Both the position numbers and the translations under genes were made by a program. Source: DASXMT01 sp035569695 (GTDB lineage Bacteria; Actinomycetota; Acidimicrobiia; Acidimicrobiales; RAAP-2). Taken from it: DNA of 64,000 nt. The DNA lies in assembly GCA_035569695.1 (NCBI GenBank), contig DATMMO010000182.1, positions 1-64,000 of the forward strand, written 5' to 3'. Positions 26,043 to 35,559 of the stretch are shown here, piece by piece (position 1 is the first letter of the stretch; each line of letters opens with the position of its first letter). Under the pieces are notes generated by a model. The model did not search any database. It worked only from the letters and a program-made list of their open reading frames with translations, and was not told the DNA's origin.

Positions 26043-27524
26043 TTACGAGGGCGCCGGCAAACGCTCTAGGGCTGAACGCAGCCGGGCCAGGACCCGGTCC
26101 GGTCCCAGCACCACCATGGCGTCGAACAGCGGCGGTCCCACCCGACGGCCGGTCACCGCCACCCGGATCGGGGCTTGGGCCTTGCCCAACTTCCGCCCGA
26201 ACTGCTCGCCGACAGCCAGGGTGGCCTGATGCAGGGCGTCGACCGTCCACCCTTCCCCGTCCCCTGCCGCCAATCGCTCATAGGCGGGGATGGCCGCGGC
26301 CAGAATGGCGGTCCCGACCTCGTCCCCGAACGCCTTGTCCCACGCATCGGGGTCGATGGCCGGCTCGTCCACGAAGAAGAAATCGACCATATCCGCCACT
26401 TCGGACAAGAGGGCCACGCGCTCTTGGACCAGCGGAGCCATCTGGGCGAACATCGCCTCGTCGAACGAGTCGGCCGGCCACGGAGCCTCCGCCCCGGTCA
26501 ACCAGGGCTGAGCCGCCTCGATGAAGGCGTCCACCGAGAGGGCCCGGATGTACTCCCCGTTCATGTGCTTCAACTTGTCCACGTCGAAGAAGGCGGGCGA
26601 GTGGTTGACGTGCTCCAGCCGGAACTCCGACACCAGCTGGTCCACATCGAAGATCTCCTCGCCCCCCGGTGGCGCCCAACCCAACAGGGCCAGGTAGTTG
26701 ACGAAGGCAGCGGGAAGATAGCCCTGGTCCCGGTAGGACTCGACGGCGACCGAGTCGCGCCGCTTGGACAGCTTCTTCCGCTGGGCATTGACCAACAATG
26801 GCAGGTGGGCGAACACCGGGAGCCCGAGCGTGGGACTGGGGGCGCCGGCCACCACACCGTCGGTCTGCCAGCCTGACGAGGCCAATGCCCCCCACAACAA
26901 CAGCCCCTTGGGCGTGGTGGGCAGTAGGTCCTCACCCCGGATGACGTGGGTGATGGCCATGTCGATGTCATCGACCACGTTGGCCAGGACGAAGAGGGGC
27001 TGGCCGTTCGACTTCACCGCCACGAAGTCCTCCATGGCCGAGTGGGGGAACTCGACGTCCCCCCGGATCACGTCGACGACGATGGTCGAACCGGCGTCGG
27101 GTGTCCGATAGCGAAGGGCCCGCCCCTCGCCCCGCCCTAGCCCCCGGTCCCGGCAGAACCCGTCATAGCCGGGGATGGTGTTCCCCTTGGTCCGGGCGTC
27201 GACCACCTCTCGGGTGCAATCGCAGGCGTAGAGATGACCGCCCTCCCACAGGGTGTCCACGGCCAGGTCGTAGCGGCGGCGGCGCTCCGACTGGCGATAG
27301 GGGCCCTCGTCGGCGTCCATGCCCAGCCAGTGGAGGGAGGTCAGGATGCCGTCGACCCACTCCTCGCGGTTGCGCTCGGTATCGGTGTCTTCGATCCTCA
27401 GGACGAAGGTGCCGCCCGACTGGCGGGCCACCAGCCAATTGAACAGTGCCGCCCGGGCACTGCCAACGTGGAGGAAGCCGGTGGGCGACGGGGCGAAGCG
27501 GACTCTCGGGCTGTCCCCGGGCAC
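26043..27524 (-). CDS. gltX: glutamyl-tRNA synthetase
   Basis: A 493-residue class I synthetase. VRFAPSPTGFLHVGSARAAL holds the HIGH-type motif (HVGS, 19-22), VLRIEDTDTERN follows, and KKLSKRRDSVA (KLSKR, 251-255) is the KMSKS-type loop. A Cys-rich stretch (ACDCTRE near 100) marks the zinc-binding insertion. In organisms without GlnRS the enzyme also loads Glu on tRNA-Gln. GTG 27524 lies 8 nt after the ferredoxin stop. The order ferredoxin-gltX-DUF218 followed by the tRNA-Gln and tRNA-Glu genes on one strand suggests a translation-linked unit. Confidence 0.97.
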   Translation of the reverse strand: MPGDSPRVRFAPSPTGFLHVGSARAALFNWLVARQSGGTFVLRIEDTDTERNREEWVDGILTSLHWLGMDADEGPYRQSERRRRYDLAVDTLWEGGHLYACDCTREVVDARTKGNTIPGYDGFCRDRGLGRGEGRALRYRTPDAGSTIVVDVIRGDVEFPHSAMEDFVAVKSNGQPLFVLANVVDDIDMAITHVIRGEDLLPTTPKGLLLWGALASSGWQTDGVVAGAPSPTLGLPVFAHLPLLVNAQRKKLSKRRDSVAVESYRDQGYLPAAFVNYLALLGWAPPGGEEIFDVDQLVSEFRLEHVNHSPAFFDVDKLKHMNGEYIRALSVDAFIEAAQPWLTGAEAPWPADSFDEAMFAQMAPLVQERVALLSEVADMVDFFFVDEPAIDPDAWDKAFGDEVGTAILAAAIPAYERLAAGDGEGWTVDALHQATLAVGEQFGRKLGKAQAPIRVAVTGRRVGPPLFDAMVVLGPDRVLARLRSALERLPAPS

Positions 27525-27532
27525 GCCGGGGG

Positions 27533-27730
27533 CTACTCGTCCTCGACGATGGTGATGGCTCCGGTGGGGCAGCCGTTGGCTGCCTGGCGCACCTTCTCCC
27601 GCAGCTCTTCGCCGGGATGCTCATCGAGCACGTAGAGGAACCCGTCGTCACGGACCTCGAATACCTCCGGAGCAATTCCCATGCAAACGGCGTTGCTGGC
27701 ACACTCGTCGTAGTCGACGACGATCTTCAT
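27533..27730 (-). CDS. single-cluster ferredoxin ([3Fe-4S] type)
   Basis: A 65-residue acidic ferredoxin. Cys10 and Cys16 (ECASNAVC) and Cys54 (NGCPTGAI) are present, while the middle cluster position 13 is Asn, so a three-Cys [3Fe-4S] cluster is expected. This type passes electrons to P450s in Actinobacteria. It is encoded just upstream of gltX, far from either P450 gene of the window, so its partner is uncertain. ATG 27730 is the clear start. Confidence 0.88.
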   Translation of the reverse strand: MKIVVDYDECASNAVCMGIAPEVFEVRDDGFLYVLDEHPGEELREKVRQAANGCPTGAITIVEDE

Positions 27731-27877
27731 GTGACCTCCGGTGTCTCGGCGAACGCGACGCAGCTTACCGGCCGGCGCCGCGGCGATCTGCTCAAGTCAG
27801 GGCTTGTTGCTGCTCACGACGTCACGACAACACGCCGCCGGAGGCATTCCTGGTCGTGGGCCGAACGGGCGGGGCCT

Positions 27878-28822
27878 CTAGGACCGGTCGAGCAGCCGGC
27901 GAGCGGCCGCCCCGGCCCGGGCCCCATAGGAGGGGCCGAACAAGGCGGCGTGCACCAGGAGCGGGTGGAGCTGATGGAGGGCCACCCGGTCCTGATGGCC
28001 TGGAGCCAGGGCCCACTCCTCGTTGTAGGCACCGAGGATCCGGTCGAGATGGGGGGCGCCGAACAGGGCCAGCATGGCCAGATCGGTTTCCCGGTGGCCG
28101 CCGTGGGCCGCCGGATCGACCAGCCACACCCGGCCCTCCGCCCCCCACACCAGGTTCCCGGCCCACAGGTCTCCGTGGACGCGGGCCGGATCCTCGTCCG
28201 GACCGGCCAGTTCGGCGATGCGGTCGATGACCTGCTCCACGGCCCGACGGTCACCCTCGGCGATGGACCCGGCGTCGACGGCCAGCCGGAGGAAGGGGGC
28301 GACCCGGCGGGCACTATAGAAGGAGCCCCACCGATGCACGGCTCCCGGCTCCACCGGCCGGTTGTCGAGGGCCAGCGGTCCGATGGCCCCGGCCCACGAG
28401 GCGCCGAAGTTCGGCGCACCGCAGCGATGGGTGCGAGCCAGCTCCCGACCGAACCGCTCGGCCGCCGCCGCCGTCGGGCCACCGGGCTCGATCCACTGCA
28501 GCACCAACCGGGCCTCGGTCGACTCGACCACCTCGGGCACCGGGGCGCCGCCTTCGGCCACTGCCTCGTCGAGCCATCGCAACCCACTCGCCTCGGCGGT
28601 GAGCACGACGTCCCACCCGGCCCGGATGGCCGGGTCGCCGGCAGCCGTCCGCCGCTCGCCCCCACCGAGAGCTCGGCGCCGCTCCTTGGCGAACAACACG
28701 GTGCCGTCGGCCAATGTGAGCCGGGTGGCAGTGCACGTGTCCCCGCCGGCCACCGGAGCCGAGCTCACCACGTCGAGGGGCGGAGACCCAGACCCTTCCT
28801 CCGACACGCCTTGATCCGACAC
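27878..28822 (-). CDS. fructosamine-3-kinase family protein
   Basis: A 314-residue kinase of the ketosamine-kinase fold. RVHGDLWAGNLVWG (216-223 core) is the catalytic loop with its Asp and Asn, and LVDPAAHGGHRETDLAMLALF holds the metal-binding Asp, a near-perfect family signature. The enzymes phosphorylate sugar-amine adducts on proteins or small molecules so that they fall apart (deglycation). The GTG start lies 4 nt after the SDR stop, so the two are co-transcribed. Assignment to the family is firm; the physiological substrate is not known. Confidence 0.9.
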   Translation of the reverse strand: MSDQGVSEEGSGSPPLDVVSSAPVAGGDTCTATRLTLADGTVLFAKERRRALGGGERRTAAGDPAIRAGWDVVLTAEASGLRWLDEAVAEGGAPVPEVVESTEARLVLQWIEPGGPTAAAAERFGRELARTHRCGAPNFGASWAGAIGPLALDNRPVEPGAVHRWGSFYSARRVAPFLRLAVDAGSIAEGDRRAVEQVIDRIAELAGPDEDPARVHGDLWAGNLVWGAEGRVWLVDPAAHGGHRETDLAMLALFGAPHLDRILGAYNEEWALAPGHQDRVALHQLHPLLVHAALFGPSYGARAGAAARRLLDRS

Positions 28823-28826
28823 GGCC

Positions 28827-29585
28827 TCAGATCATCAGCGGGGGGTGATCGCCTCCACCGTGGACGACCAGGTTGCTTCCCGTAATGAACGTGGCCTGGT
28901 CTGAGGCCAGGAAGAGACAGGCCTTGGCCACATCGTCGGGGTTGCCCATGCGTCCGAGGGGGACGGTGGCCCGGACGGCGTCGAAGTAGGAGTCACCGCC
29001 GAACTTCTCATGGAGCTCCTCTGTCTCGAGGGCGCCGGCGGTCACGCAGTTGATCCGCACCTTGGGGGCGAACTCCATGGCCAGGCTCTCGGTCAGGTTC
29101 AAGAGCCCCGCCTTGGCCGCGCCGTAGGCCGCGGTGGTGGGAGAGGGCCGCATGCCGCACAACGACGAGATGTTCAGCACCAAACCCCCGTCGGGTTGGT
29201 CCTGCATGACCCGGTTGGCCTCCTGGGTCACGAACAGGGGGGCCAGAAGGTTCAGGGCGATGACGGAGGTGGAGAAGCGGGGCGACGCCGTCGCCGAGTT
29301 GATCGGCGGCGCGCCGCCGGCGTTGTTGATCACCACGTCCAGGTGGCCGAAGTGCTCGACCACGGCGTCGATGATGGCCGTGACCTCGTCGAACTGGCGG
29401 AGGTCACCGCCCACAAAGAACGGCTCCCGCCCTCCGGCGGAGGGCAGCACGTCGGGCTGCTTGCGGGCGCAGATGGCCACGTCGGCGCCGGCTTCCAGAA
29501 ATGCCTCGGTCAGGGTGGCGCCCAGGCCGCGGCTTCCCCCCGTCACCAGGACGACGTGGCCGGACAGGTCGGGACGCTCGGTCAT
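28827..29585 (-). CDS. SDR-family oxidoreductase (FabG-like)
   Basis: A 252-residue classical SDR: LVTGGSRGLGATL, a basic-free CARKQ loop after the second strand, INNAGG, ISSLCG, the catalytic AYGAAKAGLL, and FITGSNLVVHGGG at the end. ATG 29585 replaces the TTG opening 9 nt earlier. It overlaps no gene and is followed 4 nt later by the fructosamine kinase. Substrate unknown; by sequence it belongs with the secondary-alcohol and 3-oxoacyl reductase-like group. Confidence 0.88.
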   Translation of the reverse strand: MTERPDLSGHVVLVTGGSRGLGATLTEAFLEAGADVAICARKQPDVLPSAGGREPFFVGGDLRQFDEVTAIIDAVVEHFGHLDVVINNAGGAPPINSATASPRFSTSVIALNLLAPLFVTQEANRVMQDQPDGGLVLNISSLCGMRPSPTTAAYGAAKAGLLNLTESLAMEFAPKVRINCVTAGALETEELHEKFGGDSYFDAVRATVPLGRMGNPDDVAKACLFLASDQATFITGSNLVVHGGGDHPPLMI

Positions 29586-29628
29586 GGCCGTCAATCTATC
29601 CGCCGGGCCTCGCCGGGCCGGTTGTCGG

Positions 29629-30180
29629 TCAGGCCTGGCCGTCGTCGATCCGCGACACCAGCTCCAGCACCAGGCCCCGGCATCCGGCCTCGATCAGGGT
29701 AAGGCATTCCTCGAAGTCGGCCGCTTCGCCGTAATAGGGGTCGGGCACATCCACCGCACCGCCCGCTCCCCGATCGTAGGAACGGAGCAGGACCAGGCGG
29801 TCGTCCATGGGTCGCCCCACGGCCAGGCTGCGGAGGGTCTGCTGATGCCGTCGGGCCAGGCACACGATCAAATCCTCATGATCGAACCAGGACACGGCGA
29901 ACTGGCGGGCGATATGCCCGTGATCCTGGTAGCCGTGCTCCTCGAGCACGGCGGCGGCACGGGGGTCCATGGGCTCGCCTGCATGCCACGGCCCGGTCCC
30001 CGCGCTCGAGATCCGGAGGTGATCGGCCAGCAACGAACCATCGGCCACCACCGTCTCGCCGGCCATCCGGCCCAGCACCACGTCGGCCAGGGGCGACCGG
30101 CAGATGTTGCCGGTGCACACGAAGCAAATGGACAGGGCTGGGGCCACTGTCGTCTCCTCGGGATCGGCGGCCTCCGTCAC
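29629..30180 (-). CDS. low-molecular-weight protein-tyrosine phosphatase
   Basis: A 183-residue phosphatase. FVCTGNICRSPLA carries the P-loop CX5R with catalytic Cys22 and Arg28, and VPDPYYG near 145-151 holds the general-acid Asp147. The fold class removes phosphate from tyrosine on proteins (in relatives, exopolysaccharide kinases and PtkA). GTG 30180 overlaps the ABC1-kinase stop (GTGA), showing translational coupling. The first 15 residues are an acidic extension. Family assignment is secure. Confidence 0.92.
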   Translation of the reverse strand: MTEAADPEETTVAPALSICFVCTGNICRSPLADVVLGRMAGETVVADGSLLADHLRISSAGTGPWHAGEPMDPRAAAVLEEHGYQDHGHIARQFAVSWFDHEDLIVCLARRHQQTLRSLAVGRPMDDRLVLLRSYDRGAGGAVDVPDPYYGEAADFEECLTLIEAGCRGLVLELVSRIDDGQA

Positions 30181-31640
30181 TGGGGCGCCGACTTCAACAG
30201 CGTCTCGAAGAAGGCCCGGTCATGGAGCAGGGGCACGTCGGACAGGAACATCTTGCCGTAGCGCTCGAAGTACATGAGCTGCTTCCCCAACAGGAAGGTG
30301 CCCCGGTCGAAGTCGGAGTCCGTGCCCCCGGAGGCGTCGGCCAGGCGCCGGAGACGTCGTTGCGCCCGGAGCCGCCCCAGCACGGCTCGCAACGAGCGGT
30401 TGTTGGCCTCGATGCCCTGAGCCTTGGCCGCCTGCACCTGGGGAGCCTGGATCAAGGTCCCCAACGACACCTCGCCGAACGGGCGCAGCAGCACCGGCTC
30501 GAGGATGCCCCGGATGAACAGGGCCAGGTCCTCGTCCGACAGCCCGAGGCCCTGTTGCATGGCCGGCCCGTAGGTCCGGGTCAGGTGAGCGGCGATGTCC
30601 TCCCAGGCCGACTCGTCACCCAGGGCGGCGGCCAGCATGCGGATGAAGTAGTAGTGGGTCTCGGGGTCGAGGCGCCCGACGATGCCCCAGTCGATGATCC
30701 CGATCCGACCGTCGCGCAACAACAGCATGTTCCCCGCGTGCACGTCGCCGTGGAAAGCACCCCACCGCACCGTGGTGAGGAAGAAGGCCCTGACCACTTG
30801 TTCGACCAGGGGCCCGGGGTCGACCCCGAAGGCGGCGGCGCCGGCGAGGTCGTCGATGGGCACCCCGTCCAGGAATTCCATGGTCAAGACGTTGGGCCCG
30901 GAGAGGTCGGGGAAGGGTGTCGGCACCACCATCAGGGGCAGGTCGACCTCGTCGAGCAGCAGGGAGAAGGCGGCCAGGGCCCGGGACTCGTTGCGCAAGT
31001 CGAGCTCCTCGCCGATCTGCTCTCGGAACCCGGTGAACATCTGCATCAGGGTGCCCGCGGCCTGGTCCCCGGTCTGTCGGGCCACCAGCTCCAACAGGGG
31101 CTGAAGGAGGTCCAAGTCGGTGGCCACCACGTAGTCGACGCCGGGGCGCAGGACCTTGACGGCCACGATCCGCCCGTCGTGGAGCACAGCCTTGTGGACC
31201 ACGGCGATCGAGGCCTTGCCGATGGGGACGGGGTCGAACCGGGCGAAGGCGTCGCCGAGGGCCATCCCCAGATCCGATTCCACGATGTCCCGGACCGTCT
31301 CGTAGGGAACCGACGGCCCCGTGTCCAAGCACGTCCGGAACTCGTCGGAGAAGGCCTCGCCGAAGACTCCGGGGGACGACGCCACCAGCTGTCCGAACTT
31401 CATGTACGTCCCACCCAGGTCCTCAAAGGTGCGGCGGAGGGGCTGGGCCAGGACGGCCAGGGGAAGCGGACCCGACCGGGCGTGGCGAAGCTGGCGCATG
31501 GCCAGTCCGGAGAAGTGGCGGGCGCCCACGGTGGCGATGTGCAGGCTCCGACGGACGAGCTCGCCCGTGGTGGGTTGGGGCAGTCGACGCGCCTGGACCC
31601 GGGGAATCCGGGGATCCGAGGCCGCGACCGTTGGGGACAT
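30177..31640 (-). CDS. ABC1/UbiB/AarF-family atypical kinase
   Basis: A 487-residue protein with the ADCK signature: KFGQ at 81-84 (the KxGQ loop over the active site), IGKASIAVVHKA at 140-151 (Ala-rich nucleotide loop), VAVKVLRP with the catalytic Lys, and HGDVHAGNMLL (297 on) and IDWG (316-319) for ATP and metal. Relatives support quinone synthesis or lipid homeostasis; in menaquinone-using Actinobacteria the role is open. ATG 31640 is preferred over the more distant start at 31706. Its end overlaps the phosphatase start. Confidence 0.92.
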   Translation of the reverse strand: MSPTVAASDPRIPRVQARRLPQPTTGELVRRSLHIATVGARHFSGLAMRQLRHARSGPLPLAVLAQPLRRTFEDLGGTYMKFGQLVASSPGVFGEAFSDEFRTCLDTGPSVPYETVRDIVESDLGMALGDAFARFDPVPIGKASIAVVHKAVLHDGRIVAVKVLRPGVDYVVATDLDLLQPLLELVARQTGDQAAGTLMQMFTGFREQIGEELDLRNESRALAAFSLLLDEVDLPLMVVPTPFPDLSGPNVLTMEFLDGVPIDDLAGAAAFGVDPGPLVEQVVRAFFLTTVRWGAFHGDVHAGNMLLLRDGRIGIIDWGIVGRLDPETHYYFIRMLAAALGDESAWEDIAAHLTRTYGPAMQQGLGLSDEDLALFIRGILEPVLLRPFGEVSLGTLIQAPQVQAAKAQGIEANNRSLRAVLGRLRAQRRLRRLADASGGTDSDFDRGTFLLGKQLMYFERYGKMFLSDVPLLHDRAFFETLLKSAPQ

Positions 31641-31779
31641 GGGCGCCACCCTACGGGCCGCCGGCGCCAACCCCGGTCGATGCGCTCGGATCGGCGACAA
31701 AACCATCCTGGGGGTAACGCCCGAGAGCTAGGGTGACGGCAGATTTCTGTTGGGTATCGGCCGGCCAGAAGGGCACTCC

Positions 31780-33348
31780 ATGCCAGTTCCGTCTGTTTCT
31801 CGACGTGGGTTCATCGGAGGGGGTCTGACCCTCGGGGCCGCGGCGTTGCTCGAGTCGTTCGGCGGATCGTCGCTCATCAGCCAAGCGGCGGCGACCCAAC
31901 CGGCCGGCTCCGACCTCGGCGCCATCGAGCACGTGGTCATGCTCATGCTCGAGAACCGGTCCTTCGACCACTACTTCGGCGTCTACCCCGGCGTGAAGGG
32001 GTTCGACGACCATCCCGCCGGCAGCCTCGGCGTGTTCAGCCAGGCCTGGCCCCAGGACCCCAAGCAGCCGACCCACGCCAGCAAGCTGATCCCCTATCAC
32101 CTCGACGTGGCCACCACCATGGCCCAGTGCGCGGGGAACTCGGACATCCCCGTCCACGGCTGGGTGCCGCAGCACCGCAGTTGGAACGGGGGGAAGATGG
32201 ACAAGTTCGTCAGCGTCCACGCCCAAGCAGGCAACGATGGGCCGGCCCAGGCGCCCATCGTGATGGGGTACCTCGATCGCCAGGACATGCCGTTTCGCTA
32301 CGCGTTGGCCGACGCCTTCACCATCGGTGACGCCTACCACTGCTCGGTGATCGGACCGACGATGCCCAACCGGGTCATGTGGCTGACCGGCACCCTCGAC
32401 CCGTCCGGCTCACACGGCGGTCCGGTCCTGACCACCCCGTCGATAAGCCAGTCGCCGCAGGCGGTGGGCAGTTGCAGTTGGGAGACGGTCCCCGAGTTGC
32501 TGGAGGACAAGGGCGTGAGCTGGAAGGTGTACCAGCCCGTCAACGGCTCGGTCGGCGCCCTGGAAAAGGACAACCTGGCTATCGGGTTCAATGCCCTCTT
32601 GTACTTCAAGCAGCTCTTGACCGAGGGGACGTCCCTCTACAACAAGGCCTTTCTCCCGGTGTGGCCGGACGAGTTCGCCGCCGATGTCACCAACGGCACG
32701 CTGCCCGAGGTGAGCTGGATCACCCCGACCATCGTCGACTCCGAGCACCCGTCGGCCGCGCCCCTCAACGGCGAGTTCATGATCAGTCAGGTGCTCTCGG
32801 CCCTGACCGCCAACCCGGAGGTGTGGGCCAAGACCGCCCTCATCGTCTCCTACGACGAGAACGGCGGCTTCTTCGACCACGTCGCCCCGCCGACCGCACC
32901 CAAGGGGACCAAGGGCGAGTACGTGACCGCCAGTCCCCTCCCCACCGCGGCCGGAGGTATCGCCGGGCCGATCGGGCTGGGCTTCCGCGTGCCACTGCTG
33001 GTGGTGTCGCCGTTCAGTCGCGGCGGCTACGTGAACTCGGAGCGGTTCGACCACACGTCCCAGCTGCGGCTCCTGGAGGAGCGATTCGACATCAAGGTCG
33101 ACAACATCTCGGCCTGGCGGCGCAAGACGGTCGGTGACCTCACCTCCACCCTCAACGTGAAGGGCAAGCCCAATACCTCTGTCCCACCCATGCCGGCCAC
33201 CGCCCAAGGCGGGGCGGTGGTCACCGCCGAGTGCCCCGACAACCAGAACCCTGCATCGCTCCTCGGGCCCGCACCCACCCTGACCATTCCGGCCACGCTG
33301 ACCATGCCCACCCAGCAGTCGGGCAAGGCCAAACGGCAAAAGGTCTGA
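31780..33348 (+). CDS. Tat-exported phospholipase C-like phosphoesterase
   Basis: A 522-residue enzyme. SVSRRGFIGGGLTLGAAALL is a twin-arginine signal. The mature part starts AIEHVVMLMLENRSFDHYFG, the metal-site Glu-Asn of the PLC/acid phosphatase (PF04185) family, and has SYDENGGFFDHVAPP, the second conserved metal and catalytic block. Such enzymes cleave phosphocholine-type or other phosphoesters outside the cell and are common in Actinobacteria. ATG 31780 starts just before the Tat motif. A PPOX gene follows after 8 nt. Confidence 0.92.
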   Translation: MPVPSVSRRGFIGGGLTLGAAALLESFGGSSLISQAAATQPAGSDLGAIEHVVMLMLENRSFDHYFGVYPGVKGFDDHPAGSLGVFSQAWPQDPKQPTHASKLIPYHLDVATTMAQCAGNSDIPVHGWVPQHRSWNGGKMDKFVSVHAQAGNDGPAQAPIVMGYLDRQDMPFRYALADAFTIGDAYHCSVIGPTMPNRVMWLTGTLDPSGSHGGPVLTTPSISQSPQAVGSCSWETVPELLEDKGVSWKVYQPVNGSVGALEKDNLAIGFNALLYFKQLLTEGTSLYNKAFLPVWPDEFAADVTNGTLPEVSWITPTIVDSEHPSAAPLNGEFMISQVLSALTANPEVWAKTALIVSYDENGGFFDHVAPPTAPKGTKGEYVTASPLPTAAGGIAGPIGLGFRVPLLVVSPFSRGGYVNSERFDHTSQLRLLEERFDIKVDNISAWRRKTVGDLTSTLNVKGKPNTSVPPMPATAQGGAVVTAECPDNQNPASLLGPAPTLTIPATLTMPTQQSGKAKRQKV

Positions 33349-33356
33349 ACCCGGCG

Positions 33357-34352
33357 GTGGCGGTGACACCAGGTCCCGCACCCTGGCCCAACGAGCTGGC
33401 CGAGGTCTTCGCCACCGCGGTGACCGCCGAGTACGCCGGACTGACCCGCCTAGGGACTCCGGTGACCGTCCCCACCACCCCCTACGTCGGCCAGGGGACA
33501 CTCGACGTCTCCACCGGCCTGACCTACCCGACCAAGGCAGAACGGGCCCGGCGCAACCCCAAAGTGGCGCTGCTGTTCGCCGATCCGGTGGGCTCCTCCG
33601 TCGATCGCCCCCCGGTGGTGGCCGTGCAGGGACTGGCCGCCGTCAGGGATGGCGACCTCCAGGCCAACGCCGACCGGTACGTCAGAGAGTCGGCGGCCAA
33701 GCTGCCGGCCGCGACCAAGGGCCAGCCCCGGTTCGTCCTCCGCAAGATGGCCTGGTACTACGCCCGGATCTGGGTGGAGGTCACCCCGGTCCGCATCCTG
33801 TGGTGGCCCGACCGTGATCTGAGCTCGGCCCCCCGCCAGTGGACGCAGCCGGGGGACGCCGTGGCCCCGGCGTCGGATCCCTCACCGGGGGGCCACCCCC
33901 CGCCGGCCTGGACCGACCCGCCCCCGTCGTGGCGCGAAGTGGCCTCGTTCGCATTGGCCTCGCTCCCCTGGCGTGACCTGACCGTGGTGGACGGCAAGGG
34001 GTACCCGCTGTGCCTGCCCGTGGCCCGGGTGGAGGCCGATCCCGCCGGGTTCAAGCTGCACCTGGGCGACGGTGCTCCCGCCCTCGCCGGCGGACCGGCG
34101 TGCATCACCTTCCACGATCATGCCGCCACGTTCACCGGCCAGCAGAACCGGACCTTCGTCGGCCGCCTCTCCCCCGACGATGCCACCTTGGTGGTGGAGC
34201 GGGCCCTGGCCCACTGGAGCCTGGCCGGAGGTCGGGCCGGTGTGGCGGCAGGATTTCTCTCCAGCGGGTGGCGGCTGCGAGGGCGTCTCCGGGCCGAGGC
34301 GGCTCGGCGCGGGCAACCGGTACCCGCCGTCCGTTTTCCGGGCGAGTACTGA
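33357..34352 (+). CDS. two-domain PPOX-fold flavoprotein
   Basis: A 331-residue protein with two split-barrel flavin-binding units separated by a Pro/Gly-rich linker (about 175-195). The first has TKAERARRNPKVALLFADP, the second GYPLCLPVARVEADPAG and FTGQQNRTFVGRL. It belongs to the pyridoxamine-phosphate-oxidase-like fold used by F420 or FMN enzymes. It begins with GTG 33357, 8 nt after the phospholipase gene, so it is likely part of that operon. Cofactor and substrate are not determinable. Confidence 0.75.
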   Translation: MAVTPGPAPWPNELAEVFATAVTAEYAGLTRLGTPVTVPTTPYVGQGTLDVSTGLTYPTKAERARRNPKVALLFADPVGSSVDRPPVVAVQGLAAVRDGDLQANADRYVRESAAKLPAATKGQPRFVLRKMAWYYARIWVEVTPVRILWWPDRDLSSAPRQWTQPGDAVAPASDPSPGGHPPPAWTDPPPSWREVASFALASLPWRDLTVVDGKGYPLCLPVARVEADPAGFKLHLGDGAPALAGGPACITFHDHAATFTGQQNRTFVGRLSPDDATLVVERALAHWSLAGGRAGVAAGFLSSGWRLRGRLRAEAARRGQPVPAVRFPGEY

Positions 34353-34489
34353 AGCCGCTCCCCGCTCGCCGATCACCTCTCCTCTTTACTCCTCAGTTCC
34401 TCCCGGCATGCCGCTCTCGTCCTCCACGGCGAGGACCGGTACGCTCGAGCCCGTGCACCGGCCGGGTGCACCGGGACGAAGGGGAGGCC

Positions 34490-34981
34490 ATGACCGAGCA
34501 CATGGGGCACGGCGTCAAACAGAGGGACCTGATCAGGATGACGCCGGAGGAAGTCGATGCCTTCATCCATGAGCGTCGGCCCATGACCATGTGCTCGATC
34601 AACCACGACGGCTCCATCCACGCCGTGGCCATGTGGTACGGCTTCCTGGACGGAGCGGTGGCCGTCGAGACCAAGGCCAAGGCCCAAAAGGCCCAGAACC
34701 TGCAGCGGGATCCCAGGCTCACCTGCATGTTCGAGGACGGCGAGTACTACGAGGAGCTGCGGGGGGTGGAGCTGGTGGGCCGGGCCGAGGTGATCGACGA
34801 TCCCGAGCGCATGTTCGAGCTCGGGGTCAGCGTGTTCGAGCGCTACTACAACCCCTACACCGAAGAGCTGCGTCCCTTCGTCGAGACCATGCTGCACAAG
34901 CGAGTGGTGATCAAGCTGCATGTGGATCGCGTGGTGTCGTGGGATCACCGCAAGCTGGGTATGCCGTCCACGCGACCCTGA
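34490..34981 (+). CDS. PPOX-class F420-type oxidoreductase
   Basis: A 163-residue split-barrel protein. TMCSINHDGSIHAVAMWYGF and KAQNLQRDPRLTCMFEDGEYYEELRGVELVGRAEV are the conserved strands of the PPOX/F420 family. AGGGGAGG lies 5 nt before ATG 34490. The next gene (35028) codes for another member of the same fold, so they probably form an operon of paralogues. Members reduce unsaturated substrates with F420H2 or bind flavin or heme products; the substrate here is unknown. Confidence 0.82.
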   Translation: MTEHMGHGVKQRDLIRMTPEEVDAFIHERRPMTMCSINHDGSIHAVAMWYGFLDGAVAVETKAKAQKAQNLQRDPRLTCMFEDGEYYEELRGVELVGRAEVIDDPERMFELGVSVFERYYNPYTEELRPFVETMLHKRVVIKLHVDRVVSWDHRKLGMPSTRP

Positions 34982-35027
34982 ACCCGACCGGCCCCCACGG
35001 GGTGTTGCTCGGAGCCGAGGAGGAACC

Positions 35028-35483
35028 GTGCCCTACCATTCGATGAGCGACGACGAGGTCCGGGCTTTCCTGACCAGTGACCCACCTCACACCGGGACGT
35101 TGGCCACGGTCCGGTCCGATGGCCGCCCCCACGTGGCCCCGATCTGGTTTGCCTTCGACCCCGCCGGCACCGGAGACGGCCTCGGCGACATCGTCTTCAA
35201 CACCGGCAAGGACACGGTGAAAGGGAGGACGCTTCGCCGCGATCCCCGCGTGTCGCTGTGTGTCGACGACGAGGCTCCACCCTTTTCCTTCGTCACGGTA
35301 GAAGGGACAGTGACCATCAGCGAGGACCTCGACGAGCTCCGTCACTGGGCCGCGATCATCGGGGGCCGGTACATGGGGGCCGACCGGGCCGAGGAGTACG
35401 GCACCCGAAATGGTGTGGCCGGTGAGCTCGTGGTCCGCCTGCGCCCGACCCACATCGTCTCGGCCGCAGACCTGGCCGAATAG
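35028..35483 (+). CDS. PPOX-class F420-type oxidoreductase
   Basis: A 151-residue protein of the same fold as its upstream neighbour: HTGTLATVRSDGRPHVAPIWFAF, then VKGRTLRRDPRVSLCVDD and FVTVEGTVTISEDLDEL, a close fit to TIGR03618-like F420-binding proteins. GTG 35028 has GAGGAGG 5 nt upstream. F420 dependence fits the LLM-type enzymes found elsewhere in the window (37432, 55427). Physiological role unknown. Confidence 0.85.
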   Translation: MPYHSMSDDEVRAFLTSDPPHTGTLATVRSDGRPHVAPIWFAFDPAGTGDGLGDIVFNTGKDTVKGRTLRRDPRVSLCVDDEAPPFSFVTVEGTVTISEDLDELRHWAAIIGGRYMGADRAEEYGTRNGVAGELVVRLRPTHIVSAADLAE

Positions 35484-35559
35484 TCCACGCCACCCAGGGC
35501 CGGCGTGGCGCCACGGTGTCTGGTGCTGGTAGACGTGTGCCAACAGAAGGGGGCTCATC

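Noticed and set aside
30222..31736. 504-residue open frame on the plus strand
   Set aside because: Antisense to the ABC1 kinase gene, whose motifs are complete.
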